Shown: in pieces, positions 11,380 to 23,300 of the stretch
How the letters are laid out: each line of letters opens with the position of its first letter
How positions within the stretch are numbered: the first letter of the stretch is position 1
Source of the DNA: Bagarius yarrelli
Lineage: Eukaryota > Chordata > Actinopteri > Siluriformes > Sisoridae
Assembly (NCBI GenBank): GCA_005784505.1
Contig: VCAZ01000039.1
Location: forward strand, 789,501-853,500
Length of the DNA stretch: 64,000 nt
Direction of reading: 5' to 3'
Program-made: the position numbers and the translations under genes
Notes under the pieces: model-generated
The model's input: the letters and a program-made list of their open reading frames with translations, nothing else
Told to the model about the DNA's origin: nothing
The model's database searches: none

Positions 11380-14300
11380 AATGTGCTTCCATGTCTGCCA
11401 TTAGATCTGCCATAAAAAAAAGAAAAGTTAAACGACAAAAAATAAATGAAGATAGTTTATATGACAGTTTTCGTGCTACATTAAAAAAAAATACAAGAAT
11501 AAAGTCGTAATACTTTGAGAATAAAGTCGTAATACTTTGAAAATAAAAGAATAAAGTCGTAATACGTCGGAATACGTCATGAATAAGTTGTTATACCACA
11601 TGAATAGTCAATAAAGTCGAAATATTTACTGAATAAAGTCAAAATACTATAAAATTAATCTCAAAATATTTTAACTCGCATATCATATTTTTTTTTACTT
11701 TACTCTCAAAGTTTTGCTTTTCTTTCCATATTTCACAACTTTAATTTTATAACATTGTATTATTTTTTGACTTTAGATAATAATAGATATTTTTTTAAAC
11801 ATGCCACTAAAAACAACGCAATCAAAAAAAGTTCTTTTCTTTTAAGACTACAAGCAATCCATTAAAGACCAATTTTTCTTAAAATTCTAAAAATGATCTC
11901 TGATGAACCAAGAATTACTCCACATTAACATCATGCTATGTTAAAATAGGAAGGTTATAATATTCCTTTTAGGCAGGTACGAGAAAGGATAAAAATAAAA
12001 TGTGTTGCCTTTTGCAGATCTAATGTAAAATAGTATACAGAACTATTTAAAGCAGACACGTTACTTAATACGGCCAGGATTTGGGTAAATGGTATATAAA
12101 TGCCCACTAGTTCCTTTACTGAACGCTGATTTAGCTCCTGTACATTAACAGTCTGATTCAAAGGCCCGACGCTGCTGCAATGATTAAAGGCTGCACTCAG
12201 AGACAGCGTAGCACTCAGAGCTAAATCCATTCACCAACTGTAACGCCGGACCTAAAGGACTGCTAATGTAATCACAATCATAAACGTAATCACAATTCGA
12301 TCCAAATATTTATCAAAGTTTGCAGCATAGCAAAAAGACATTCGGTCTAGTGAATTAACGTTCATTTCCAGCTAGTATAAACGATCTCTTCTCTATGTTA
12401 ATGGATGATGATTAACATCGCTGTCTAGCACAGTTTATTATTGTTTACAAGTAATAATGTTTAGTCCTTTTTATTGTATTTGCAACCAACATTTGATGTC
12501 AGATACATACTTTTGGACATGGATTTTAAAAGAGTAGCGTCGTCTCTATTGTTTTTTACTACTAATAAGTAGTATATGCCGTTCTCTCGCTAGTTAACGA
12601 CTGCATTGCCACGTCACTAGCTTATTTCAAATACCGGTGATTATTGCAATGCTTTAAAATAAATACATAAATCACACAACATGAGCTAATTATAAAAATA
12701 CTCTTGCTCATCTGAGTATAATTTTCTTCTGCTGGCATCTGTCTTCTTGCTACGTGAGATTTGGGACGCACCGTTATCTCACACAGAGATTAAACCTGTT
12801 ATTTTAATAAAAATGTTTCCTAAAGTTTTTTTCATCTTTCCATCTTGCATGTAGCTCGAACACACTCGCAGAGAGCCGAGCTGTTCTAACTGAATCTCAT
12901 TTAGCCACAGGGCAGGAGGCAGCTCTCGCCATGTCTCGTCGATCATATTAGTGCATCCTGGGCCACCAGCAGTTTATTACAGTAAACCTTTTTGTCCATC
13001 ATACACCAGTCCAAGTAAACTGATTTCATTTTATGTGAAACAAAAGTAGTCTGTCTTGGTTCTGAATTCTGGGCCGACTATAACAAAGGTTTGCTTATGC
13101 GTGCTTTATTCGGTGCTTTCTATTTTGAGAGACGTACACACGTTCTTCAGTGATTGCACTTATCCGCTAGAGAGAATTTATGTCCTGAAGGCAGTGTTAT
13201 TATCATTGGATTTTGTTTTTAGGAACCACTAGCTAGAATACATGGATAAGGAGAAAATGGAGAGATGGCAATAAAATAGGACGAAAAGCTAGAAACCAGG
13301 TCACGGGGAAAAATGTGTTAAATCGATGGAGAGGAGGTAAGTGTTGGGGGATGGTGTGTCATAGAGCCAGAGGGAAGGAGAGAAAGAGAGATGGAAAAAC
13401 CGTTAGCGAGAGATGGGGGAAGGGTGTTATGGCTGTTCTGTCATATGTGTAATCTCTGTCTTATGTTGCCTGGAAGCCCTGCTGATTTCCTGATGTGGAA
13501 ACACACAACAAAGAGATTTTCTTCTTCTTATTATTATTATTGTGATTGGATTCAAAATTTCATTCAGGCAACATAAAGCTACACTGATCATTACAAAAAC
13601 CTAAATCGTTAGTCGCTACATGAAACCTCTAGGACGTTTTTAAAATGTCCAGTGTGTAGCTAATGCTTTCTTTTACAGCACTCCGGATGAATGCCTTGAT
13701 ATAAATGGGTACAGCTGTCCTAGATGCTGTTTTGGAGAATTAAAATGCCAAAAAAACATTTGTCTTTTTAACATAAACGGAATACCAGAGTATTTTTAAA
13801 TGCAAAATCACTTGCGAACACCAAGAAATAATAGAAAGGCAACTGATAATTGACAGGGTTGACCAATTAAGTTAGTTTAAAATGTTTTCGAGCCACCCGA
13901 ATCTTGTTCTAATGAACTAAATTTTAAAAGGCTGTCATTGTGCATTGTGCTTACATGCTTTTCATGTCACGGCTTCTTTTCCTCAGTCACTTAAAATCTT
14001 TAAAAAAAAGTCAACCCAGTTCATAAGAACACCTACCTTGATCCTGCAGTTTTATCCAATTAACGTTAACCATTTATTGCTGAATTATTGGGGAGTACTG
14101 TAGCTTCCCAGCTTTTAGTCTGGCTTTTATCCACAACATTGCACTGAAACTGCTCTTGTGAAGGTGACGAACAATTTATCACTCTTTTTACACTGGCTCT
14201 CTGTCCTTAGCTCTGCATTTGATACCATCTCTCATGGTTTGCTTGTCTCTTGTCTTTTGGATGTGTGTATATCTGGTACTGCTCTTTATTGGCTTTCTTC

Positions 14301-17300
14301 ATACCTTTGTGATGGACAGTTTTATATTTCTGCTAGGGATTTTAAATACCTTACTACCTCCCCGAAACAAGGCGTCCCCCAGGGTTCTGTTCTTGGGCAT
14401 TTGTCGCTATTATTAAGTCAAATAATATACAGTCATGGCTCAACATTCTAAGGTAGAAGATGCAAAGAAAAAATGTCACTGTACTATAGAGTAAATAAGC
14501 CCCTTTACCCCTTAAATTACAATATATTCAAAACTTAGCCAACCGTATTCTCCATTCGCACTAAGCATTTAGCCCATATCACCCTAATTCTGGATTAACT
14601 GCATTGGCTACCACTGGCCTATCGCATTAAGGTTAAAATTCTCCTTCTTGCTTTCAAAGCGTTGCATCGGCTGGCTCCTTACTATCATTACTATCACCAG
14701 CTCTATCCCTATTTTCCACCTCTTTCACTGCCGTTCTCTGACACTCGACTTCTGGCTCTGTCTTGCCAATAAACCCTTTTAAATCCTAATCGCTGCCCAA
14801 AACTCACTTTAGTTTAGAAGTGAATTCTGTTCATTCTTTTTTATGTGCACTTGTTTATACATATTACTCTCTGGATGTCCGATGTTCTTTTTGCTTTTTG
14901 TATTACTGTCTGATGTTATCCTCTCATTCCTGATGTTTATTGTAACGCGTGGAACATAAAAACTAAAAATAAATGAGCTGCTAGACCGGCTTCAAAAGGA
15001 CTTTCAAATTGCACAATTGAATTTCTTATTATAGGGTTACTCAAATGTCCACTGAAACACGAGTCAAGTGAGACAGGCAATTTTGTTTGATCTGATACCG
15101 TAATCCCCCGTCTCACCAAAAACTAGCTGCTGCTGGTAAGGGGCAAATATACAAGCCATTTCAAAATCACAGCCCCAGTCATCATGCCCAACAAACATGC
15201 ACATAGTGCTACCAGAAGTTTGAAAATAATAACATATTCAACAAAAAAAAAAACAGACCCAGCAAGAGGATCTGTGAATTTCTGTTTCCATAAATAGGTT
15301 ATGCTAATACAGAATCCCCCGATACCCGGAACTAAATTACAACCACACAGTACCGTATGTGCCTGTCTCTAGAGAGGTCCCTATTATATGTCTGTGCAAG
15401 TATCATTCATCTTTTACTGACGTTTCTGTAAGACTCTAATCATAGTCTTACCATCCCTCGCCTTTCACCGTGAAATGTCAACTCTCAATCATTATTAAGT
15501 TATTTCTCCTCCATGTTGCCCAAACCAACCTTTATTTGCAATTCCTTTGGGCATTCACTCTTAAATGAGACCCAGGTTGGGAGGTTCTGGCTCTGCTTTG
15601 CTTCTTGACTGGTCCTGGTTCATTTTAATTGGTCTTCAATATTCATTAAGGTACACCAGTGTAACCCCACAGCTGGGCCTTATATTTGATCTTGAACAAA
15701 AGGAGCTCAGTGAGGCGGTGTAGAGCGGTCCATTACTATTGTGCCATGCGCAGATAATGTGGAGTATTAATGCTGTTATGTGTTTCTTATATGCTTATGA
15801 TATGGCCAAAGGTTTGTCATGCCCAAATGTGTTTTTGAGCAATCAATTCCAGACTTAATTTCTGTTTTTGCTGTTATAATATTTCTATTTTATTGGGGAG
15901 GTTCAGTGATTTGAGCATGGCTGCACGACCTTTAGATTTAGTCACAAGACGATTAGTAACGTCAGGTACTGATGTGGGACTAGAAGATGTCGTCAGCACT
16001 GGAGTTCATGACGTTTTAGGTTCTGCACACTAACCTCACTACTAGCTAGTCTTTTAAATCCATATCAAGGACTTTATGTGCAAGCTGAGAGAGGCCATAT
16101 TTTTTGGCATGTATTTCCTTTTAAACACCAAAATAAAAAAAGTGTGTCTATTCTCGACAAATGCTTTGTTGCTGCTAGTGTGCTATTTAATATGTGCTCA
16201 CAAGCTATTGTTACTATGCTCCCAAAATATCTAGTATATCTTAATAGTGCTTGTGTATTCAGTGACGTCCTACTGAATGGCAGTCCCCAGATCCCACAAG
16301 CTCTAATTCCCGCCCTGTTAAACATGGAAGCCTCCTATTGGTGGATTTTTACAATGTCATGACAACTCTTTATTAGCAGGGATTACAACAGCTGAGTAGA
16401 AGTAAGCAGGACTTGAACTGTCTGAGACGCCTGCAGTCTGTTGATAAACACCCTCCAATGCACAAATATTTCCTAAGAATAATATAAAGGATCATTAAAG
16501 GTTTCTTTTTATATGATACCTAAATGCTATATATGCCGTTCTGGATGGACTGATTTTATCTGCTTCCTGATTTTCAATGAATCACCATCTGTTTCTCACT
16601 CCTGCACACATCCATCTGTGTCCGCTTGGACATCCAAAGTGCTTTCATGAAATGTGCTGTTTCCATGACAACTAACGGTCACCTTCTCTTACTCTCTGCC
16701 ACATGTCCAACATGTTTTGTTTTTTGTTTGTTTTTTTTTGTTTTTTACAGAACAGTCAGGTAGTGGAACTACAGAGATCCCGGCTCCGCGACGAAATCAA
16801 GGAGTACAAGTTCCGCGAGGCTCGTCTGCTGCAAGACTACAGCGAGTTAGAGGAGGAAAACATTGCTCTGCAGAAACACGTCTCTGTGCTCAAACAGAGC
16901 CAGGTAATGTTTTTTCGCTGCTCAAGACATCAGTCTTGCTGATACATACATAATTCTACCATTCTGGTTATTACTGTAGACTGCTCACTTGTAAGTCATC
17001 ATGTTGTTATTTAGGGCTGTGTCTTGGCAAGGGCCTCACGATACGATGCATATCAAGATACATGAGTCACAATACAATCGCAAGATATTGCAATACTTAC
17101 AAATAAAAAAGAGAAAACAAATAGCTAAAAATACAACACATACAAAGCCGCAGACGCTCTATTTTTTCCCCCCGACACCTAGAGGAGTGAAAGAGGAAGT
17201 CTTTCAACACTCACTGAGGGGTTTAATTAAATATTAGCATAAATGTAAAACAGTTTAAAACCTGATTTATATATTTATCCATACTAGAGGTTGGACTATT

Positions 17301-20300
17301 GATACATGTATATCGTAGCTGATATCGATATTTTCACACAGCCTGGTGTTATTGATTATTTAAAAAATATAAGTTTTGTTTTTCTGTTTGCCAATGCCTC
17401 TTGTCTCCTTTAGGTGGAGTTTGAGGGCCTAAAGCACGAGATTCGTCGCCTGGAGGAAGACACACAGTTTCTGAACAGCCAATTAGAGGAAGCCATCCGT
17501 CTTAAAGAGATCGCAGAGAGACAGCTGGGGGAAGCACTGGAAACCATCAAGACCGAAAGGGAGCAAAAGGCAAGAGCTGCAACACAAACGCAAAAAAAGA
17601 TGCAATGCAGAATTATTCGATTAAATTGCCATCTGCAGGACAGTCATGACACGGCTGCAGACATAATGCAGTGAAACCTTCCTTACATATTTTTGCTATC
17701 TGCATTTATGTTATTCCTTTTAGAAATATTTGTATCAAAATTCAAGTCTTTGCCTTATCAACATATTACATTTATTTACAGAGGTTCCACTGTACTTGGT
17801 TCCGCTTCCCTATTTTAACATAGCCAGTCATTTTACCAGGATTTCACCAGCATCTTGAGATGACTGCTGTTTATGTCTCATCCATCCATTTATCTATCTA
17901 TCCTTCCATCCATTGTCTATACCCCCTTATTCCTATCAAGTCTAATGAAGTCTATCCCAGCTGCCATTGGGCGAAAGACAGAGGTAGATTCTGGACAGGT
18001 CGCCGGTGTTTATGTCCTAGCCCATGCTTTCTCTACCAGAGTGCAGTTAGGTTCATGCCTGTTTTGGCAATCCCACCTGCTGCTCTGCAACATAATATTT
18101 TTAATTTTTAAAGGTTCCTTTACTCCCATTCTGCCAGTCAGATACATTTCCCCTTGTGTACTCCACAGTTGTCATTGTAGAATGTTGGAGTAACAGGATT
18201 GTGTTCCGGCTGGATTTACATTCATCCACTTATAATAATTTTTCATTCAGTGGCTAATGGATCAAATCACATACCATTACAGCTTATTTTCAAAAACCAT
18301 TTGGTCTCTTGAGGATTTCTACTGTTTATTCCGTTCAGATGTTCAGTGTAGCATATTAGGAACTCCTAATTTCATTAAATGCAGTCATTTATAATGTTTT
18401 AGATATGCTTATGTCAATTATTTGTCGTATTGCTAACTGCATTGCATCTTTTCTTGATACAGGCGGCTTTGAGAAAGGAACTGTCCCAATATATGAACAT
18501 CGGGGACTCCATGTACCACAATTCCTTGAGCATCTCCTTGGATGGGCTAAAGTTCAGCGAAGATGTGACGATCGAGCCCAACAACGACGACCCCATACAC
18601 GGTTACGTAAACGGCTTCGACAAGATCCCGAATGCAGAGGACAACCGGATGTCCACGCCCAAAAAGGACCAGCGGTTCCATCCAGCCCCCAGCCTCGTGG
18701 ACGACTTGCTGAGTGAACTTAACATCTCTGAAATTCAGAAGCTTAAACAACAACTTATGCAGGTATTACAGAGCAATGAGCTGTGAGCCGATACTACGTA
18801 TGTGTTGTGTAATTATTCTATAATACAATACCTTTATCTGCCATTTTACTTTTACTAGAAATTAGACTGATTAATTTTAACTGCTAATTTAAAAAGAAAA
18901 AAAAATTCAGATTGCAATGAATCCAGTGCACCTTAATGTGTCCTGAGTAGGATAAATGTTCTGTGATTGGCTGTCAGCTTCGCAAGTCCCACCCCTCTTT
19001 CAGCGCACTGAGCTCTGCCATCTGAACCTATAAACTTTGACCGGGAAGGACCATCTCCATGGAAACTGAGCCGCACTGTGTGTTTGTTTGTGTGTGTGTG
19101 TCAGACAGCAGACTATTGCTAACACATTGAAAGCATTTCGGCAACATATAATGCATTCTTCGATCAGTGTTAAACCGCTTCCAGACAGTAGGGAGGAATG
19201 ATCAGTGCAAAAGTAATAGAATTCTTTTCCTTCATATGCACTCAGTCAGCCTACCATCCAATCAGTCTCAAAGATAAGAGACAAGCATGGCTATCCCTCC
19301 GGGAGTATAATGCCTCAGTCATTAAGTAGTAAGCCATCATGCCTGATGTGTATTAGGGTCGTGTCAGGACATGTTAATGTAGAAATTGCAACCGCTTTAC
19401 AGCCTGCATGAAAACACGAATTGACCCAAAAAGATTTTTTTTAAATAACAGTTTTGCTTCATTTATATAGTAATTCGTAGAAATACTTTGGTTATAATTT
19501 AATCCAGACTCTAAAGCCTTTGGGGTGGGGTAGGAGGGTCGGGGTCCTATTACACCTTTGAATTAGTAATGGAGGTAAGTGAGAATTTACACACTCAAGT
19601 ATAAAAGATGATTCTTTTTAAAATAGCTTCATTCTGCTTGGTAACCCAAGAGTCCCTACACACCCCATTGTGTGTAGGAGTGTCTGGCTTTGTACTTGAA
19701 ACAAAACTACACAAAGCGTCTAAAAGTTACAGCTATAAAAAAACCTATTAATAGAAGGGCTGCAGGACTGAAGTGCATATCAGGTAAACGAAGCAATCAA
19801 GTACACATACAAACTTGCACATATCGCAGAAGATCAACTGACTTTAACATAAAATGAACTGAATAGTGCCATGAGCCATTTTAATTTTAAGCACATGTAC
19901 ATTTTTATCTTAAAATTGTAAACAAACAAAAGGTTGATTTATATTTATTAGTTCATTTTAGTACAAAAATAAATAAATGCACTATTTGACCAGCTCTTGT
20001 CTTGGTCGTTCAGGTGGAACGGGAGAAGGTGACATTGGTCTCAACACTGCAGGACTCACAAAAGCAGCTGGAGCAGGCCAACGGGGCTCTGTCAGAGGAG
20101 CACGAGAAAGTGAGTCGCCTCACCGAGAACCTGAACGCCATGCGCAAGCTTCACGCCAGCAAGGAGCGCCAATCAGCCCTGGACAACGAAAAGGAACGTG
20201 ACAGCAACGAGGACAGCGACTATTATGAGGTGGATATCAACGGGCCCGAAATCCTGGAGTGCAAGTACAAGGTAAGTTTAAATTCAGAGTTCAGTGAATG

Positions 20301-23300
20301 CATCTGTGGTTAGTATTTGTCACACTATTGTAGACAATCATGATTTGCTATAGTTATGGGTGGAGAACAAGCTATACTGGATTAAATCGACTGGATAAAA
20401 TTGTAACAAACAACAAACAATTGTAAAATGAGTTTGTTTAACTGGATTCCAGGTTGCTGTTTCCGAGGCAGGCCACCTGAAAGAGGAGCTTAAAAGCCTG
20501 AAGTCCGAGTACACTGATTGCCGGTCACAGCTTGAGGAAGATCGTAGCCGCTTGGAGAGCCAGGTGGCATTGCTGCGCTCCCAACTGAGCACCCTGGAGT
20601 GCAGCAGCCGCGCAGAGCGCGAGCAAATGGCACGCATGGAAAAAGAGTTACGCAGCGCCAGCGAGGCAGCCGGTGAGAGTCAGGGAAGCCTAAGTGTCGC
20701 ACAAGACGAGCTGGCCACATTTAGCGAGGAGCTCGCCAACCTTTACCACCATGTCTGCATGTGCAACAATGAGACGCCCAGCCGTGTCATGCTCGACTTC
20801 TATCGTGAGGGCAAAGCCAATGCTGGCACCAACACCAACAATCGAGGAAGCCCCGAAGGTCGTGGGCGACGCTCACCCATTCTGCTGACGCGTGGCCTCT
20901 TTCCCTCCCCCGAGGCGGAATCTCCATCCCCTGTCTCTTCCCCAGTGGCTGACCCACGCAAGGAGCCAATGAACATCTACAACTTAGTGGCCATCATCCG
21001 TGATCAGATCAGACACCTGCAACTGGCTGTAGATCGCAGTACAGAGCTGTCTCGTCAGCGACTGGCCTCTGCTGAGCTCAGCCCCACCGCTGACCGGGAC
21101 CACGAGGCCAGTGTGGAAGAGATCCTTAAGCTCAAGTCTCTTCTCAGCACCAAGCGAGAGCAGATTGCCACCCTGAGAACCGTCCTGAAAGCCAACAAGC
21201 AGGTTAGTAAATACTACTAAATACCACCATGTTGTGATGTTGTTAGAATGACATGGCTGGTTGTGGTATTATTGATAACATTCATCTAATCCAGTCGTAT
21301 TAAGTGGCCTATCAAACAGGCTAATATTTGAATAATTGCTTTTTTTAATATTTATAACAGATTTATAATATAATGTAGTTGTCTGTCATTTTAAACAAAA
21401 GCAACATGGCAACATGGACCCCACATTTAGAACCATAGACCATTTTATAATGAAGCAGTTGTGTACTAAAAACTTGACACACCTGTTTGTTTGGTCAGCA
21501 GACTCCACATGGATCATAACGTCCGCCAGCTAACCTTTCTGTTCTTTAATGCTGTATAAAGATAAAAGCATTGGTGGGTGTTCAGAAGCTGTAGGGATGT
21601 GTGGGTCAATGTGCCTGACTCTTTGAAGCTGCTGTGTGACCTTCTGCTGGTCCACCACAAAAAAACTAAAGGAAAAAAGTAGCTGGGCCACCAGGCCAGG
21701 CAGACATTTCAACATTCTATGTAATGTTCCTAGCCGCATAAGGCTACTAACCCTAAATAATAGTGTTCTCTGTCTTACGATTGCAAGTGACTGCAGCCAG
21801 TGTTGCCAGATTTGGTGGGTTCCTGCCCACTTTTGCCAGATTGGGTGGGTTCCTGCCCAGTGTTGCCAGATTGGGTGGGTTCCTGCCCAGTGTTGCCAGA
21901 TTGGGTGGGTTCCTGCCCAGTGTTGCCAGATTGGGTGGGTTCCTGCCCAGTGTTGCCAGATTGGGGAGGTTCCCGCCTAGTTGGGCTTCTTTTGATCAAG
22001 TCAGATCAGAAAACAATGCATTGTGCTCGTTAATAATGATTGGCTTCTTGATACAACTGGCGGGCGTTTAGTTTTAACTGCAAACATGTAATTTTATTAA
22101 TTCAATGTAAATCAAAAATGTAATCAAAATGTACGCTAAATTATTCCTGGTGTCTTACTTATATAAATAAATAAACTTGCCTGGCCTTACCTTACAAAAA
22201 AAAAAAAACTTGAAGAGTCAGGACTTGTTTGTTCTTATAGTTTAACCAGAGCTACTAAAATATCAGTTTTATCAGTGTGTCTTGGATTATTTTATTCTCC
22301 TGGGCACACAAACTGTCAAATTATTTTTAAAAAATCATAATATAAATATATGAACTCATATTTTATCTGCATCGAAATAGGCAATGAGAAGGCATCCCGA
22401 GTTGTGATGCATGATATTGGGCAGTTTTGTCAAATCTATAACTATCAAATTACCTTCTAAGATTATGAGAATGATGTATAACTCATGATCTGCATGTTTA
22501 TTCACAGTAGTTGATTTTTTTTATATTTTATGAGGGTAACCATGTAGATATATTTCTACGCCAATATGTTGATCAGTAAAATAAGATGTTATATCACTAT
22601 AGTATGTTTTTTGTGGTTGATGAGGGTTTTTTCCCCCCTTGATTTTAGTCAAATTGTTACATCTGTGTTTCTTTCTAAGATAAACTAGGAATGTTTTACT
22701 ACCTTCTTACACATTAATAGCTGGTTTATTGCCTTATAAATCGTTTACCTTATCCAGTCCCCCTCATTTCTCTTCTCAGACCGCCGAAGTCGCACTGGCC
22801 AACCTTAAAAGCAAATACGAGAACGAAAAGGCCATGGTGACCGAGACCATGATGAAGCTACGCAATGAGCTCAAAGCCCTGAAGGAGGACGCCGCTACCT
22901 TCTCCTCCCTTAGAGCCATGTTTGCCACCCGGTAAGCACCGCCATTTACTCACAGGGCATATTGACAAATAAAAGCCCAGCTGAATCCTCACCATCTACT
23001 TAAACAAAATGATTACATTTGGAAGTATTTTTCTTAGAGTAATTGTTGTGAGGTAGTCAGTTGAAACATAAAACAGTTTTACTAAAGTTAGAAATTGTAA
23101 GACAGACAGGTGGGAAGGTTGTGGGTTCGAGTTCCCAGCACCACTACTGGGTCCCTGGGCAAGGGCCTTAACTTTAAATTCTTTAGTATAAGTATAATTA
23201 AGATAAATGCACGTCACTCTGGATAAGGGTGTCTTAAGGTCAAATGCCAGAAATGTAAATGTACTTGAGGAACGTGGTGGCTCAGTGGTTAAGGTGTTAG

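Larger units (their letters stand above)
9283..16750 (+). other. bicd2 intron 2 (7468 bp, GT-AG)
   Basis: The donor is gtaaga and the acceptor is tttacag after a T-rich tract. It contains a pyrimidine-rich tract (10552-10772), a (TG)n run (11350-11376), an imperfect AT-rich tandem repeat (11497-11655) and a decayed L2-like LINE (14158-14990). The remaining stretches (9283-10550, 11660-14150 and 15000-16750) have short chance ORFs and no recognised element. 15560-15760 has the mixed composition often seen in conserved noncoding DNA, but this was not testable. Confidence 0.9.

Noticed and set aside
14158..14451. An intact reverse-transcriptase gene
   Set aside because: Only the GVPQGSVLG region and neighbouring motifs remain; the catalytic core is deleted and later parts are in other frames.
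17570..17674. Alternative reading that exon 4 extends to 17674 as a terminal exon
   Set aside because: The 35 extra codons (ARAATQTQKKMQ...) match nothing in BICD2, whereas splicing at 17569 restores the conserved sequence.
21636..22071. Repeated GWVPAQCCQI-type ORFs in several frames
   Set aside because: They arise from the 30-bp minisatellite in intron 7.
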